Of a stretch of 64,000 nt of DNA, positions 53,303-64,000 are shown piece by piece. The first letter of the stretch is position 1; each line of letters starts with the position of its first letter. Position numbers and translations under genes: made by a program. This DNA is from Saxidomus purpurata. Taxonomy: Eukaryota > Mollusca > Bivalvia > Venerida > Veneridae. The notes beneath the pieces were generated by a model. That model made no database searches, was not told the DNA's origin, and saw nothing but the letters and a program-made list of their open reading frames with translations. Where the stretch lies: positions 7,037,140 through 7,101,139 of the forward strand of contig JAFMSR010000008.1 in the NCBI GenBank assembly GCA_022818135.1. The letters are read 5' to 3'.

Positions 53303-53559
53303 CTGAAAATTTCGAGGGGGGGGGTATGTAAATGCACAAGCCAATGATATTAACCTTTTCCTCGATTTGTTCATGTCACAACGGTTATGAATTCACTGTC
53401 AGATATTTTGGATCATAAACAGATAATAATTTTCTTCAGCAGATCTCTGTTTCGTTCAAAGGGCACGTCCTAGTCAAGGTATTTTGTTATCTGCTTCGAG
53501 AAAAGAAGAGAAAGGGTCGCGAATACATCCTGTCATTGTTTCATGTCCCCAGTCCTATT

Positions 53560-54680
53560 GAATGCTTTGTCATGTTCTGCTGCTAAAGTGACACCGTGCT
53601 GTGAATTTCATGCTTAAATAATCATTTTTCATCAAACAAACCTACTCCAGCTTCGAAGAAGTAAGTAAAGTACGATCTCCTAAGAAACACAGGAGCATGT
53701 CCGGCTAGAAAACACATTAATAAAGTTCGAGAATATCTTCAAAATATTTCTGAATAACAGTCTCGTTTGACTGGGATAGAAACAGAAGCAAGTTCATGCC
53801 TGTCCACAAATGCAAATAATATGTACTGCTTCAGAAACGTCAGCAATGAATGACCATGTCTTAAAGTGCAACACGAAATGTAAAACTTAAAAAGTGCAAT
53901 ACTGAAAGTCTGGTTTAAAACCGCCAGGCCCTTTTTTAGTTACAGTAATGTCTTCATGGTTTGTCGAAATATAATGTATATTATTGGGTCTATAACAATA
54001 CACCAACAAACAACCCACCCACAAAACAAACCCCCCACACACCAATAGATCTGACACGTATCTCTACGAAAGGTTCTTCGAACTATGACTTATTAATATA
54101 ACATATATGCATGTAATATCGGTGTGTTTGATCACGTTCGCGACAGCTAATTTAAAGCGGTTTCAAGAAAATGAATTTTATCATAACATGATAAAAGTTT
54201 AGGTTTTTATTGACACTTTTTTAACGCCAGGTCTGTTCACCATTTTCTTGTAAATGACAATTATTCATATTTATTGTCGTGTCGGCGATTTGTGGTGGAT
54301 GGTTGTCTGTCGAAGTATGTATACCGTATATTATATACCGATAAACCCACTGTCCAATTATAAAAAATCTACCCATATTAAACAAAATGTGTACCGAGCG
54401 AAATGAATGACGGAAACCATTCGATGATGACGTCGTTAAAATGGCGTCATGTTTGCTATGCTTTCTGATGACGTTTCCCGCGATTTTCGACATTTTATTG
54501 AAACAAACTTAACAAAAGTAGAGTTTGAGACATAAAATTAACAGAAAAATTGTTGGTATCGATGTAATATTACGATAATTTCACTCGTGAACACCGAAAT
54601 AGTAATTTTCACTCGTGGATGCGCCACTCGTAATAGTATCACCTTGGTGCCCATTCGGGAAATAATAACGTGGTATTAGA
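53560..54680. repeat. Dispersed unit E, copy 2
   Basis: Collinear with 48770-49640 (landmarks listed there). The minus-strand frames 54221-54493 and 54581-54778 are not conserved between copies. Confidence 0.75.
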
Positions 54681-54864
54681 CAGAAATCAACAAGGTCATT
54701 TCTAATATTGTCAGAGTATGGTTGATGTTGTGGGTTTACCGCCCATTTAAATCGTATTTCAGTCAGTTTTACAGGCAAGACTTTATCTAACCATCGTTCC
54801 TGGGTAGGGCCAAAACAAGTCCTCTTTTAGAAACTGCTTACTATCTCACATAAAGAGGCATGGC

Positions 54865-54955
54865 TGGTAGCAGGGCTCGAACCCTTGACATAAAATCAAT
54901 GAGAAGTTACAGTGATTTCAAGTCAGTGATTTTAACAATTCGACCATGGAGGCTT
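54865..54955 (-). mobile_element. tRNA-Ser-like SINE head
   Basis: Minus strand: A-box-like TGGTCGAATTG (54936-54946), an anticodon-arm-like segment ACTTGAAATC (UGA, Ser-like), a long variable-arm-like stretch, then a perfect B box GGTTCGAGCCC (54873-54883). The acceptor stem does not pair, so it is not a functional tRNA gene. It is best read as the Pol III head of a tRNA-Ser-derived SINE. Confidence 0.65.
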
Positions 54956-55929
54956 ACTGTCAGAGTACTGGCCTGTCATTGCAGAAACAAATTCCAGTAA
55001 TCAATGACGTAAGTGACATCAATTGATCTTCAAAGGTCACTTTCAGAAAGACTGCATCCGTTTCCCAAAAGAACATTTTAGCAAACAAGTACCAATTCAC
55101 GTTTGCGCAGATATTAAAGTATACTCGATATAGGAGATAAAAATACATTGTGTGGTAAGTACGCTTACTTTATTCGAATACGACTCACAAGCCTCTTTAG
55201 GCACAAGCTTCAAGGGAAAATAGCATTGTGATACAGTTACCAGATTCAGTTCAAATTGAGTTGTCCCTCTTCCAGTTTTACTAAAACCTTTAAGTGGAAA
55301 AGTAAACTTGTGTTTGAACAGTATTCAATTTGTCACGGCTTTAGACATTCGCTGGAGAGCAAAGGGCAATTTAAAGCCCTAAACTTGTTCCAAACAATAA
55401 CCCACATAATAACTCTATTTGGTTGCCTATCATAAACACAAAGTGGACAGAGTTATTTTGGAATAGGAATCATTTTGTCAATGTATTTGCAAGATTAATG
55501 TGTCTACAATAGATATATTACTGTCCTCTGTAGCCGCAAAAACAGGAAAAGTTGTTTTCATACTGCATGTGTAAAGAAATATGGTGCGTCTAATGATGAA
55601 CTGATCGAGTCTTTTGTATCTAACAACATAAACATAGCTTATGACATATCTTCTTTGAGTTAAAAAACGTAGAGGAGATATTTTTTCCCAAAGGAGGATG
55701 CACATTAACTTTTAGTCACAGCCTTTGTTTAGTGTACTGTAATGTATTGGAGTTAGTTTTATACATGTACGGAAGTGATCCCGTATACTAATTCTGATAA
55801 ACCTACAGAAGAATTAAATAAAGTAATACTAGAATCGATTCCAAAAATAAATGAATTAATTATTAAATACTGCAAACTTTAATCGTATCATATTTCTGAA
55901 TGAAGCAGTTACCTTTGTTTACTTTTGAA

Positions 55930-56200
55930 TGACTACGTCTAAATGTGACGACAGCGGCCTAGAAATCTTATTCGCAAGTGATAAATTTCGCCTTCCCAAT
56001 CGAATTGATCATCTTGTACTATTGCAGTGATGGGACAGCGCTGTCAGTTCCACCGGTAAATAACAACATTTTCTCAACAAAAGACCTACTTAAGATTCAA
56101 AGAAGTAAGCAAATTACAGCCTTCATAGTAGGGAAAAGGAAACTGTTGAGGGATAAAAACTCATTTACTATGGCTGAGAATATCTATAGATTTTCCTGGA
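55930..56200. repeat. Dispersed unit F, copy 1
   Basis: Related to 60270-60430 and 62260-62450. Common landmarks are TTCGCCTT..AATCGAATT, GCTGTCA.TT.CACCG.TAAATAAC, and AGACCTACTTA..CAAAGAAGTAAGCAAATTAC. The same AAAGAAGTAAGTAAATTACG motif occurs in unit E (48860), which links the two families. The 137-codon frame at 55978-56391 begins inside the repeat and is not kept in the other copies. Confidence 0.65.
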
Positions 56201-56399
56201 TATCAATCTTTTTAGCAGTTTGGGAAATAACTGATCGCACAGGGCAGGTTCATATATTTGAGCACGGGATTTATTGTATCATTTATTTATCATTACTGTT
56301 GGACGACTTATACATGAAAAACACCGAAAAATTAATTAGATGTATGGTGATCACCGAGCATTATGCTGCAAAGAGAAGTTGTCTAGATTGATTTAAATG

Positions 56400-56757
56400 G
56401 TGGAAAATAATATCTTTGTTGGCTATTTCTTTCCGTGCTAATATTAGATAATAAAAAAAGAGAACACAAACGTCGAATCATGGATAAACCTTCTTCCGTC
56501 TTCAACCAAATATCTTAAGATAAATGATAAAGATACGACACGGTACTAATAAACGTTGTTAATTTAACATTTTAAACATATAATGAATATAAAAACAAAA
56601 ATATTCACATGAAGGACTTTTGCGAACGCTCACAACATATAAATACTAAATTAAACTTCATGTTAACCATGTTAACATTAACTATGTCATTAAAACATAG
56701 TGGTATCTATCTGGACTTATTTCATTGAGTAGAATACGTAAGCAACGGCATCGTAAC
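56400..56757. other. Non-coding, nothing recognised
   Basis: AT-rich, no exon, RNA or repeat family recognised. Confidence 0.4.
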
Positions 56758-56842
56758 AACAGACACGTCAATGCAACAGACACGTCAATGCAACAGACAC
56801 GTCAATGCAACAGACACGTCAATGCAACAGACACGTCAATGC
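56758..56842. repeat. Minisatellite, 17 bp x 5
   Basis: Five perfect or near-perfect copies of AACAGACACGTCAATGC. Confidence 0.95.
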
Positions 56843-58890
56843 AATTGCAAATACAATAATAATTGTAACTGTTAATAAAAGTATGGTGTCAGGCATTTAT
56901 GATAAAATGCAAGGTGCAGTACAATTGATAGTCTGATAACGAACCGTTCAAATGAATCATACATTAATTTTGTCTCAGTCTTGGAACATCACCACAAGAT
57001 ATTACAAGGAGGTACGGTTTCTTGTTTTGTTGTGAAGCGCCAAATGTGAAATTGATAGATGACATCCCGTCTATTCATGAAATACTCGAGGGAAACGTTT
57101 GCCAGTATTGTGTATGGTTTTATCCTAACCTTTCATAGACTCAACATTAAATGATGTCTGATTGCAGTCTGTGCAATTCATCAAAGTCAAGGGCGACACT
57201 AGCTGTTGCATCCATTTAAGTATTTTGATGGAGCGGGGCAGAAACCTTTAAAGGGGGAGAATTTATATTTGTCATGTTTCAAAAAATACAATTTAACTGA
57301 ATAAAACAATCTTATGCACAATAGGATTATCATAGTTGAACATTTTTGAGAAAAAAGAATGATTTCAAACTGTTTGACTAGATTGACATATTTTGCAACA
57401 TGACAAAATGGGGATAGGGGTACAAATAGTCATTTCTCACCGTTAAGATATTTTCGTAATTAAAAAAAAATTATCAAAAACTCGGTAATAACAAGTTTTT
57501 GTCACATATCTTTATTACAGATCTATCAATCAAAGTCTAAAAAAAAAAAAATTTTACAGACAAATGATCTTAACCCAATTTATTTTGCGTCTAAAAAATT
57601 TCGATCAAATGAGGTAAAAAACAACAAAAATCTGGTATTCTTAATCATGAAAAAACGAAAAAATTATCACAAATTGAATCGTTTGAAAGTATATCAGTAA
57701 AGATTAATATTGCGAAAAAGTTAAGTGATTGGCCCAACCATTTTTTTTCAGAAATTACCTAGCATTATGATAGTCTTAATAACAAGCAGGGTCAATGAAA
57801 TGTCTTTTTATTTAGATTTTCAGCAGTGAACCCCTGCCCCCTCTCCCCTTCCCCCTCCCCCACCCCCTTAAGACATAATACTAGTTAAGAGCAGATTTAT
57901 TCTGCATTACGCTCAGATTCTTTGCATCGGTTATATAAACGGATGCATATGTCTTTAAAACAGTGTACTGACTTTATACAAAGACCGGGTTAGGTCAAGG
58001 TACAAACACCTCTGTTTTTTGTCTCTACCTGGAATAGATTTTATTTGATACAAACGCTTATACCTCACAAAAGCAATTTCAACAATTTGGCTTCCACTCA
58101 TTCAGCATCTACGTCACACTTAAGCAATCAATACTTTACACGACTGTTTTCGCTTAGCCAACTTCTTAGCCAACTTCCTTTTGAAGTTAAACTAACGACC
58201 CTCTAAATAGAACACTCATAAAAAGATAAGACTATTCTATTTCGATTGCGCTTTATACACGTATTTTAAAATTATATTTCTCTACTACTGTATTAGTTTC
58301 CTAATTTCCCACTATGACAGTTTCAGCTATACAAAATCTCACTAAAATGATGCTTATATTTGTATGTAAACGATTAAACTGAATAAAACAGTTGTTTAGA
58401 TGCTAATATATTAATAAATATTGTCTGTAAGAAAAATCTCCATGGCGCTTGTAAGTAGGGGTTTACATATACATGTAGCAAGTGTCTTGTACAAGCCATT
58501 AAGATAAGTACTATTTACGCCTTGTAAAAGAATTTTTCATATGTAATCATCCACAATTGAGCAACTTTTGTCAGAATGTACGTGACGTAATATGAGATTT
58601 TTTTGCACGAGAATAGAGCCTGTACTATTTTTTCACAATTTCTTGGCTGTCAAATTACTGATATAAAGTGTTTAATGGGAAAAACAGATGTGGGAGAGGT
58701 ATTTCAGGTAGAATTTTTAAAACATTTGTACACAATGGCTTGGTCAAAGGTCCAAGTTGATCAACTGATCAATTCATACAAAAAAGGGAACATGTATATG
58801 ATACAAGTGCAAAGTACTATCACATTGAACAAAAAAAGAAGAGATTTTAAGATAAAATTTAAAAGCTATTTTAATTAAGATGTTTAACAT
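56843..58890. other. Non-coding, low-complexity tracts
   Basis: No gene recognised. A pyrimidine/C-rich tract lies at 57832-57870. The 91-codon frame 58603-58878 has no motif or splice support. Confidence 0.4.
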
Positions 58891-58897
58891 TTATTAA

Positions 58898-58973
58898 AGG
58901 GGGGGGGGGGTGGAGAGGTGGGGGTGGCCCCCCCCCCCCCCGGGGGGGGGGGTGCCCCCCCCCCCGGGGGCGT
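58898..58973. repeat. Poly-G / poly-C block
   Basis: Alternating G and C homopolymers in an AT-rich context. Either a strongly structured GC hairpin or a consensus artefact. Confidence 0.85.
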
Positions 58974-58979
58974 ATTTCT

Positions 58980-60270
58980 AATATGAACATATTGGTCATT
59001 CAATGAAGCAGATAGAGCTCCTCTTTCCTAGCTAAAATAAATAGTATCAGACACTTATGCATTTGTTTTAAAACACTATCCATAAATTTTATATTTTCTT
59101 TAAAAAAATCAGAAACTCGTCTGCATGCTAAAGACAGTATTGTGTGCTGATGACATCTTCCCGCTATTTTGTGATTAATTGTCAAAGCAATTCTTGCTAG
59201 ATCTTGTGTAGAAAAATGTCTTGTACAATCCATAACTTTGACTTATCTTAATGTCTTGTACAATAAACTTGCAAAATGTAAACCCTGCCTAAAGCTTATA
59301 TCTCTCAAGGAGTTATTTACTTTTTATGTAGATGTATTCAAAGAATATAAGGTTATGATTGAGTGGTTTTAACAGAAAATCGTTACCATGGTGGCTTACA
59401 TCAGTGGGAAAAACAATACTGTAACATCATTTTCTAGTGCAATAACAAAGTGGAAGAATATTCACTTATAAATCAAAGACAACTCGTCGTTAACTATTGT
59501 TCAGGCGTGCAGTTGACAATAATTAAGCATATTTATATGCTTATCTAAAGTCATATATCTCAAAACATGCATTTACTATAAATCAATGTAAAACTCTCTG
59601 CTTATTTAATGAAAAACTGTTTTTATATGGAAATGGTTCAGGACCCCAGATTAAGGCGTTTAGTGTTGTATTATCAATTTCAATTTTGCTCCATGTTAAA
59701 TCCTTGAATTTGTACTTTGTTTTACTGTTAGTAAATTATCCATTACAAAACATAGCAATCAAAATTAATACACCCATTCTTTGTGTTATTGAAAGTAAAT
59801 GTTTATTTTGAATGGAAAGAAAAAAACCCCAAAAGACTGTCATGTTACATTTGACTGCAGTCAACTTGATCTGTATCTTGTACCATTACAATGGTGATAC
59901 AATGCAGTCAATTTCATCCATTAATTGAGATTTCTTCCCCACAAATGACCTTCTCAGAATTAACGAACAAGGATGTTGCAACAAAAGCAAGTCTCTATTT
60001 AAGGACAGATTACTGTATGTTATAGTAGATAGCTGTCTTGATATAAGTATGATAAAATTCCTTGATAAACAACGTGTGAATTGTAAATAAAAGCTGCGCG
60101 TATCTTCAGTAATTATACAATAGTAAGAATACGAACCGTTCAAATATTTCAATTGGTGAACGTAAAGCAAATAGTGTGCCAAAATAAGCTGTTACATGTA
60201 ACTATAATAATCTTTTGAAAGAAAGGGGATTTTTTCTGATTAAAGAATACAGTACATGTATTGCAACGAG
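58980..60270. other. Non-coding, nothing recognised
   Basis: The minus-strand frames at 59000-59233 and 59886-60182 have no motifs that I recognise and no convincing splice signals. Confidence 0.4.
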
Positions 60271-60430
60271 CAAGAAATCTAGAGTTCGCCTTTCTAATCG
60301 AATTTGTTTTCATGAGTTTTCACAATGATGAAAATGCGCTGTCAATTTCACCGTTAAATAACTTTGTTTTCAACAGAACCTACTAAGATTGCAATAAAAA
60401 GGTTCATAACAACCTTAGTTGTTAAACTCA
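60270..60430. repeat. Dispersed unit F, copy 2
   Basis: Matches 55950-56130 and 62265-62400 over the GCTGTCAATTTCACCG and AACCTACTAAGATT landmarks; diverged. Confidence 0.6.
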
Positions 60431-60969
60431 TTTGAGTATCAAAAGATATTTAGTAGTTCTGCTATGTAGTTCATGTACAACTTGAAGAAATGGCAAGATT
60501 TTATATTTCGGCATAGATTTTTTATATTTATATATGTAATGAAATGAGTAATTAAACATTTGCATTGTTGTTTGTCCAAGCAATGGTAACCATAGAGACA
60601 TGAACCTCTCTCTTCCATGCCATTCTATTGATGGGACGTTATTATATACTTATAAAGCACATGTTGATATAAGTACTTAACAAATGATAATGATTATATT
60701 AGGAACTTATCCAAACAAAAATAAATACTGTAACTGTGTAACAATTGTAATTATCTTGTCTCTAATTCAGCATTCGCAATTTTTTCAGTTTATAATGACA
60801 CTGAAAGAATTGCTATAGTTAACAAGAAAATTTCTTTCTCGTGATTCTGAATTAAAAAACATCCTCTGGAATTCTAACAAAAACATTTCTGTATTATTGT
60901 GTTTAAGAAAAATGAAACTGAAATGACATGCGGCACATACTTTCCGTACCCGCATATTAAATTTTGTTA

Positions 60970-61375
60970 AACTAGGTGGGCACGTTGGTTTTAGTTCCAC
61001 TGGGTTCCACTGGGTTCGCGAAAGCTGAATTAAGTAACACACACATATCCCTTGCCCGCATCGATTCGAGTTTGAGTGACCTAGTCTTGAAAAGGGCTGT
61101 CTGTAGCGCAGCTAAAGGTGGAAGTCATAAAGAGGACCTCGTGCCTCCCTCCAACATAGTGCTATTTAGAGGGCTTATGAGCTCAAAGTTGCCACAGTGT
61201 CCGCTAACCGACAGTAGTCGCCGGCACATGGGGCTTCCCAAAGTCGAGGTCATGGGGTCGTTCTTCTTCAGCGGTGCAGACGTCCTTTGAAGGACCACTC
61301 CCCTCGTCGTTAGCCAAGGCCCTTACAGCTACAAGTCCGAAGTCAGGTATCTGTCGAGACCCTGCGCAATGTATT
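60970..61375. other. GC-richer island of unknown nature
   Basis: Base composition is clearly richer in G+C than in the surrounding 20 kb. It holds a 104-codon frame (60976-61290, +) without recognisable motifs. A short duplication TTCCACTGGG lies at its left edge. It could be a foreign insertion, an old processed pseudogene or a repeat. I cannot assign it. Confidence 0.35.
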
Positions 61376-61487
61376 AAATGAACGATTTAAAATTGCCTTG
61401 TTAATCATCTCGGAACAGCTGTTTCGGCCCGAGTAATACATGTACATGTATCAAATCACTTTTATATTTTTGAAAAATAACACTAAT

Positions 61488-61552
61488 TCGGATTATCGAC
61501 AATAATTCGGAATATCGACAAATCGACAATAATTCGGAATATCGACAATCCT
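61488..61552. repeat. Short tandem repeat
   Basis: AATTCGGAATATCGACAA and variants occur three times in tandem. Confidence 0.8.
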
Positions 61553-62260
61553 TTCAATGATTCATCGAAAGAATGAAAAGACGAATATGAGACTAGATAG
61601 GGCGTGTGACAGAAATTCAAAGCATAATTTTCTTAACTTTTGCTTCGGAAACAATTCAGTGGATAGAGTGGTATAACTAAGAAAATGAATACCCACATTT
61701 CATTAGTTTATTTCCAGGAAAAAATACTTTACAACCATTATTTTAAAGCATTTTGTCAGTTTCTGATGTATTGTTGTTTATTACATCAGTTTTACACATC
61801 GCCCGCCTGAGCAATACTAAAATCGTTATGAAATTTCTGTTTACGGTTTGCGCATGTCTTACATCTATGCTACGGGTTGGAAACTAGAAGAATATAAGTT
61901 TAACAAGCAAGTTCGTTGAATTTATGTATATTTATACTTCATAGTGGACAAGGACGCTTTACAGCTGCAAAAGTGTTTTGTCTACGGTAACTACAGCATA
62001 TATAAGTATACTAACCAGCTCGACTAGCGAATACTAAGCGTTATTTTTTGACTTGGAATCAGAAGAAGTTCCCCTTATCGTTTCAAACTTTGATAATGTT
62101 AGATATATGCTTCTGGAGAGTAGAAAGGCAAAGAAGTCTTAGGCTTTTATTCTCCATTACATACGAATGAAAACTAAAAACGCATCTGTTTGTTACGCGA
62201 AAATATTACATTTTTTCCTTAATACATACAGTTAGACGACAAAGCAATCTAAAGTGAGAC
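61553..62260. other. Non-coding, nothing recognised
   Basis: No exon, RNA or repeat family recognised. Confidence 0.4.
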
Positions 62261-62450
62261 TGATAATTTTTGCCCTTTCCGATCAAATCGATTATCATGT
62301 GTTTTTACAATGATGAAACTCCGATGTCAATTTAACCGGTAAATAACAACAGAAGACCTACTTAGGTCTCAAAGAAGTAAGCAAATTACAGCTATTGTGG
62401 TAAGAAATAGTAGACTGTCAAGACATAAAACTCATTAAAGAGTTCCTGAA
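62260..62450. repeat. Dispersed unit F, copy 3
   Basis: Shares AGAAGACCTACTTAGGTCTC, AAAGAAGTAAGCAAATTACA and upstream landmarks with 55950-56130. Confidence 0.6.
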
Positions 62451-64000
62451 TCTTTAGAGGAACTTTCTGTATAGTAGTCGCATTAAACAGCGCGGACACA
62501 AGTTGACAAACAGTTAAAAGCATTAAAGTTTCCACATTTACGGATATATCTATATTTGCGGTGCGTGTCTCAGAACGTCACACGAGTGTTTTTGAAAAAG
62601 TTTAAAAAGTACAACATTTCATTAAGTTTGTTGAATTCGCAAACGAATTGCACGTCAAGCAATTAAAATGTTAAAACATCTGAAAGTATGGCATGTATTT
62701 TGAAATGTACTTTAAATCTGATTTGAAATTAATAATAAATCTGAAATATAGGCTACTAGTTACAATATTTCTTCATTTGATATTAAAGAAAAATGAAAAA
62801 TTATTACGTAAAATAATCCTCAAACGCCAACAGGTACAGCACCAAACCGCAGTTAGACCAGCCTACATAATTTCAATCAGAAGATAAACCAAAGGCCGCT
62901 CTTATCCTTTAAAAGCTTATTGCTATCTGAAGTTTGGATTGTCATAAAAATGGTATGTTATTGTATCTAAAGTACAATCGTCTTTTTTGTCTTCTAGTGA
63001 TTTTCTCATTTTAGTATGGTTAAATGAATGTAAATCTTAATATGCCTTTCTTTCTAAAACCATGCAGGCAAGTCAACAAAACTGTTTCACGTCACGGCGT
63101 ACTGATGTTCCCTTACTTTATGACATTACGTTGACATGACGCGTTGATTTAAGGTATTCATATTCGTGTGAGTTTCGAATCTGTTCTACATAGATAATTA
63201 GGAAAACATTACTGCTGAAGAATATGAAGATATCGTTTAACGTAAAAAGCCAACAAAATATAGACCTATTAAGCAAATGACATGAACAATCCAGTGGCCA
63301 ATGGGTTAGAGTCACTGTAACTCTCATAGATTTAAAAATCCCCGAAATATACCCAATTTTTAGTATGCAATGTTTCATGCCCACGATGTTCGAACTTAAT
63401 CTGTTGGAGCTTTAAATGATGCTACATTTCCATGCTTCAGACGAAACTAAAAATGTAATAGTTTGTGTAATCTAATATTAGGTTAGACGGATTTTTATAA
63501 GAGTCATTTTAATCTTTTTTCTATATTCAGCTTACAGAATAACTACATATCTAAAGCATACTATATGTGACCGTGTTTATTCAGTAAATCTCAATATGAT
63601 CACAACCAAATGTATTAAATACAAGGCATACTTTATTAAGTTATTAGAAGATGATTTAAAATCTAACCCCTTCGACGAAAAGATGTATAAGGGTGAGAAT
63701 GGCTTCTGTCTGTATTATACTATAATTCTTTGTCCATTGCTGAAGATAATTTACTACTATATGCAAATACCAAGACGATTGCTTATATTTCCATACCAAA
63801 TACTTTGCGCATATAAAACTTGTTTCGATGCAAATATATCAATCAATTTACGTCTGTAATAAAATAGCTATGGCGCTTTAGAAGCTTAGATATTTCAGGT
63901 CTATTTACATTTAATGAATAGCAACTCATGATCAGAGTGTCTTAGGTCTGTGTCACACGTCATTCGTCTCATAGCCAATAACCGAAAGAAGCGAGATTCA
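62450..64000. other. Non-coding to window end, nothing recognised
   Basis: AT-rich. The small frames at 62693-62887 (+), 63118-63384 (-) and 63596-63859 (+) are unsupported. A weak tRNA-A-box-like string near 63290-63315 (AGTGGCCAATGGGTTAGAG) may be a SINE relic. Confidence 0.4.

Noticed and set aside
54865..54955. Functional tRNA-Ser gene
   Set aside because: The acceptor stem halves do not pair and the anticodon arm is imperfect; better explained as a SINE head.
55978..56391. 137-codon plus-strand frame, the longest in the window
   Set aside because: It starts within repeat unit F, is not preserved in the other copies, and has no recognisable domain.

Overview
The window is invertebrate nuclear DNA, very probably from a bivalve mollusc. 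It is AT-rich, with small exons and GT-AG introns, decayed LINE and SINE copies, and several interspersed repeat families of the kind common in bivalve genomes (ends such as GGTGAGCGATA..GGGCCAT..TCTTGTT, and GTCCGTCCGTCC heads). The species call is an inference from this texture. No bacterial-style gene is present; most longer open frames are chance frames in AT-rich or homopolymer DNA.

Layout. 0-18.3 kb holds no recognised gene. It consists of old, diverged tandem duplications with a spacing near 8 kb, a large inverted repeat, a 573-bp TTAA-flanked MITE and low-complexity blocks. 18.3-27.2 kb is intergenic or upstream-intron DNA. It carries a decayed plus-strand non-LTR retrotransposon with a SINE inserted into it, a second LINE fragment on the minus strand, and a partial triplication of about 0.75 kb. 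27.24-41.04 kb holds the one clearly recognised gene, ABCE1 (RNase L inhibitor / Rli1), on the plus strand. Thirteen coding exons run from the second iron-sulfur cluster to the stop codon. The N-terminal exon(s) were not found, and neither was the exon carrying the second-NBD signature and Walker B. 41-43.6 kb is the likely 3' UTR and downstream DNA. 43.6-64 kb is repeat-rich, with several diverged copies of one dispersed unit, a 133-bp perfect-arm foldback, a tRNA-Ser-like SINE head, a retroelement ORF remnant, and one convincing orphan coding exon on the minus strand.

The main discovery candidate lies in the ABCE1 intron between 32.69 and 39.59 kb. About 20 tandem copies of a unit of roughly 190 bp each contain an 80-90 nt segment with the architecture of a box C/D snoRNA: a terminal stem AATAGCC/GGCTGTT, a C-like box ATGAGGA, an internal CTGA (D') and a terminal CTGA (D). 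The segment before D' (CTGCTGTTTACAT) is the best conserved part. It is complementary to a highly conserved stretch of 28S rRNA recalled as CAUGUGAACAGCAGU. The array is in the same sense as its host gene, whose product works on ribosomes. That is the usual arrangement for intronic snoRNAs, but the copy number is unusual.

ABCE1 recycles 80S ribosomes and acts in ribosome biogenesis. An intronic snoRNA array in this gene would couple rRNA modification capacity to expression of a translation factor. All functional statements beyond sequence features are inference.
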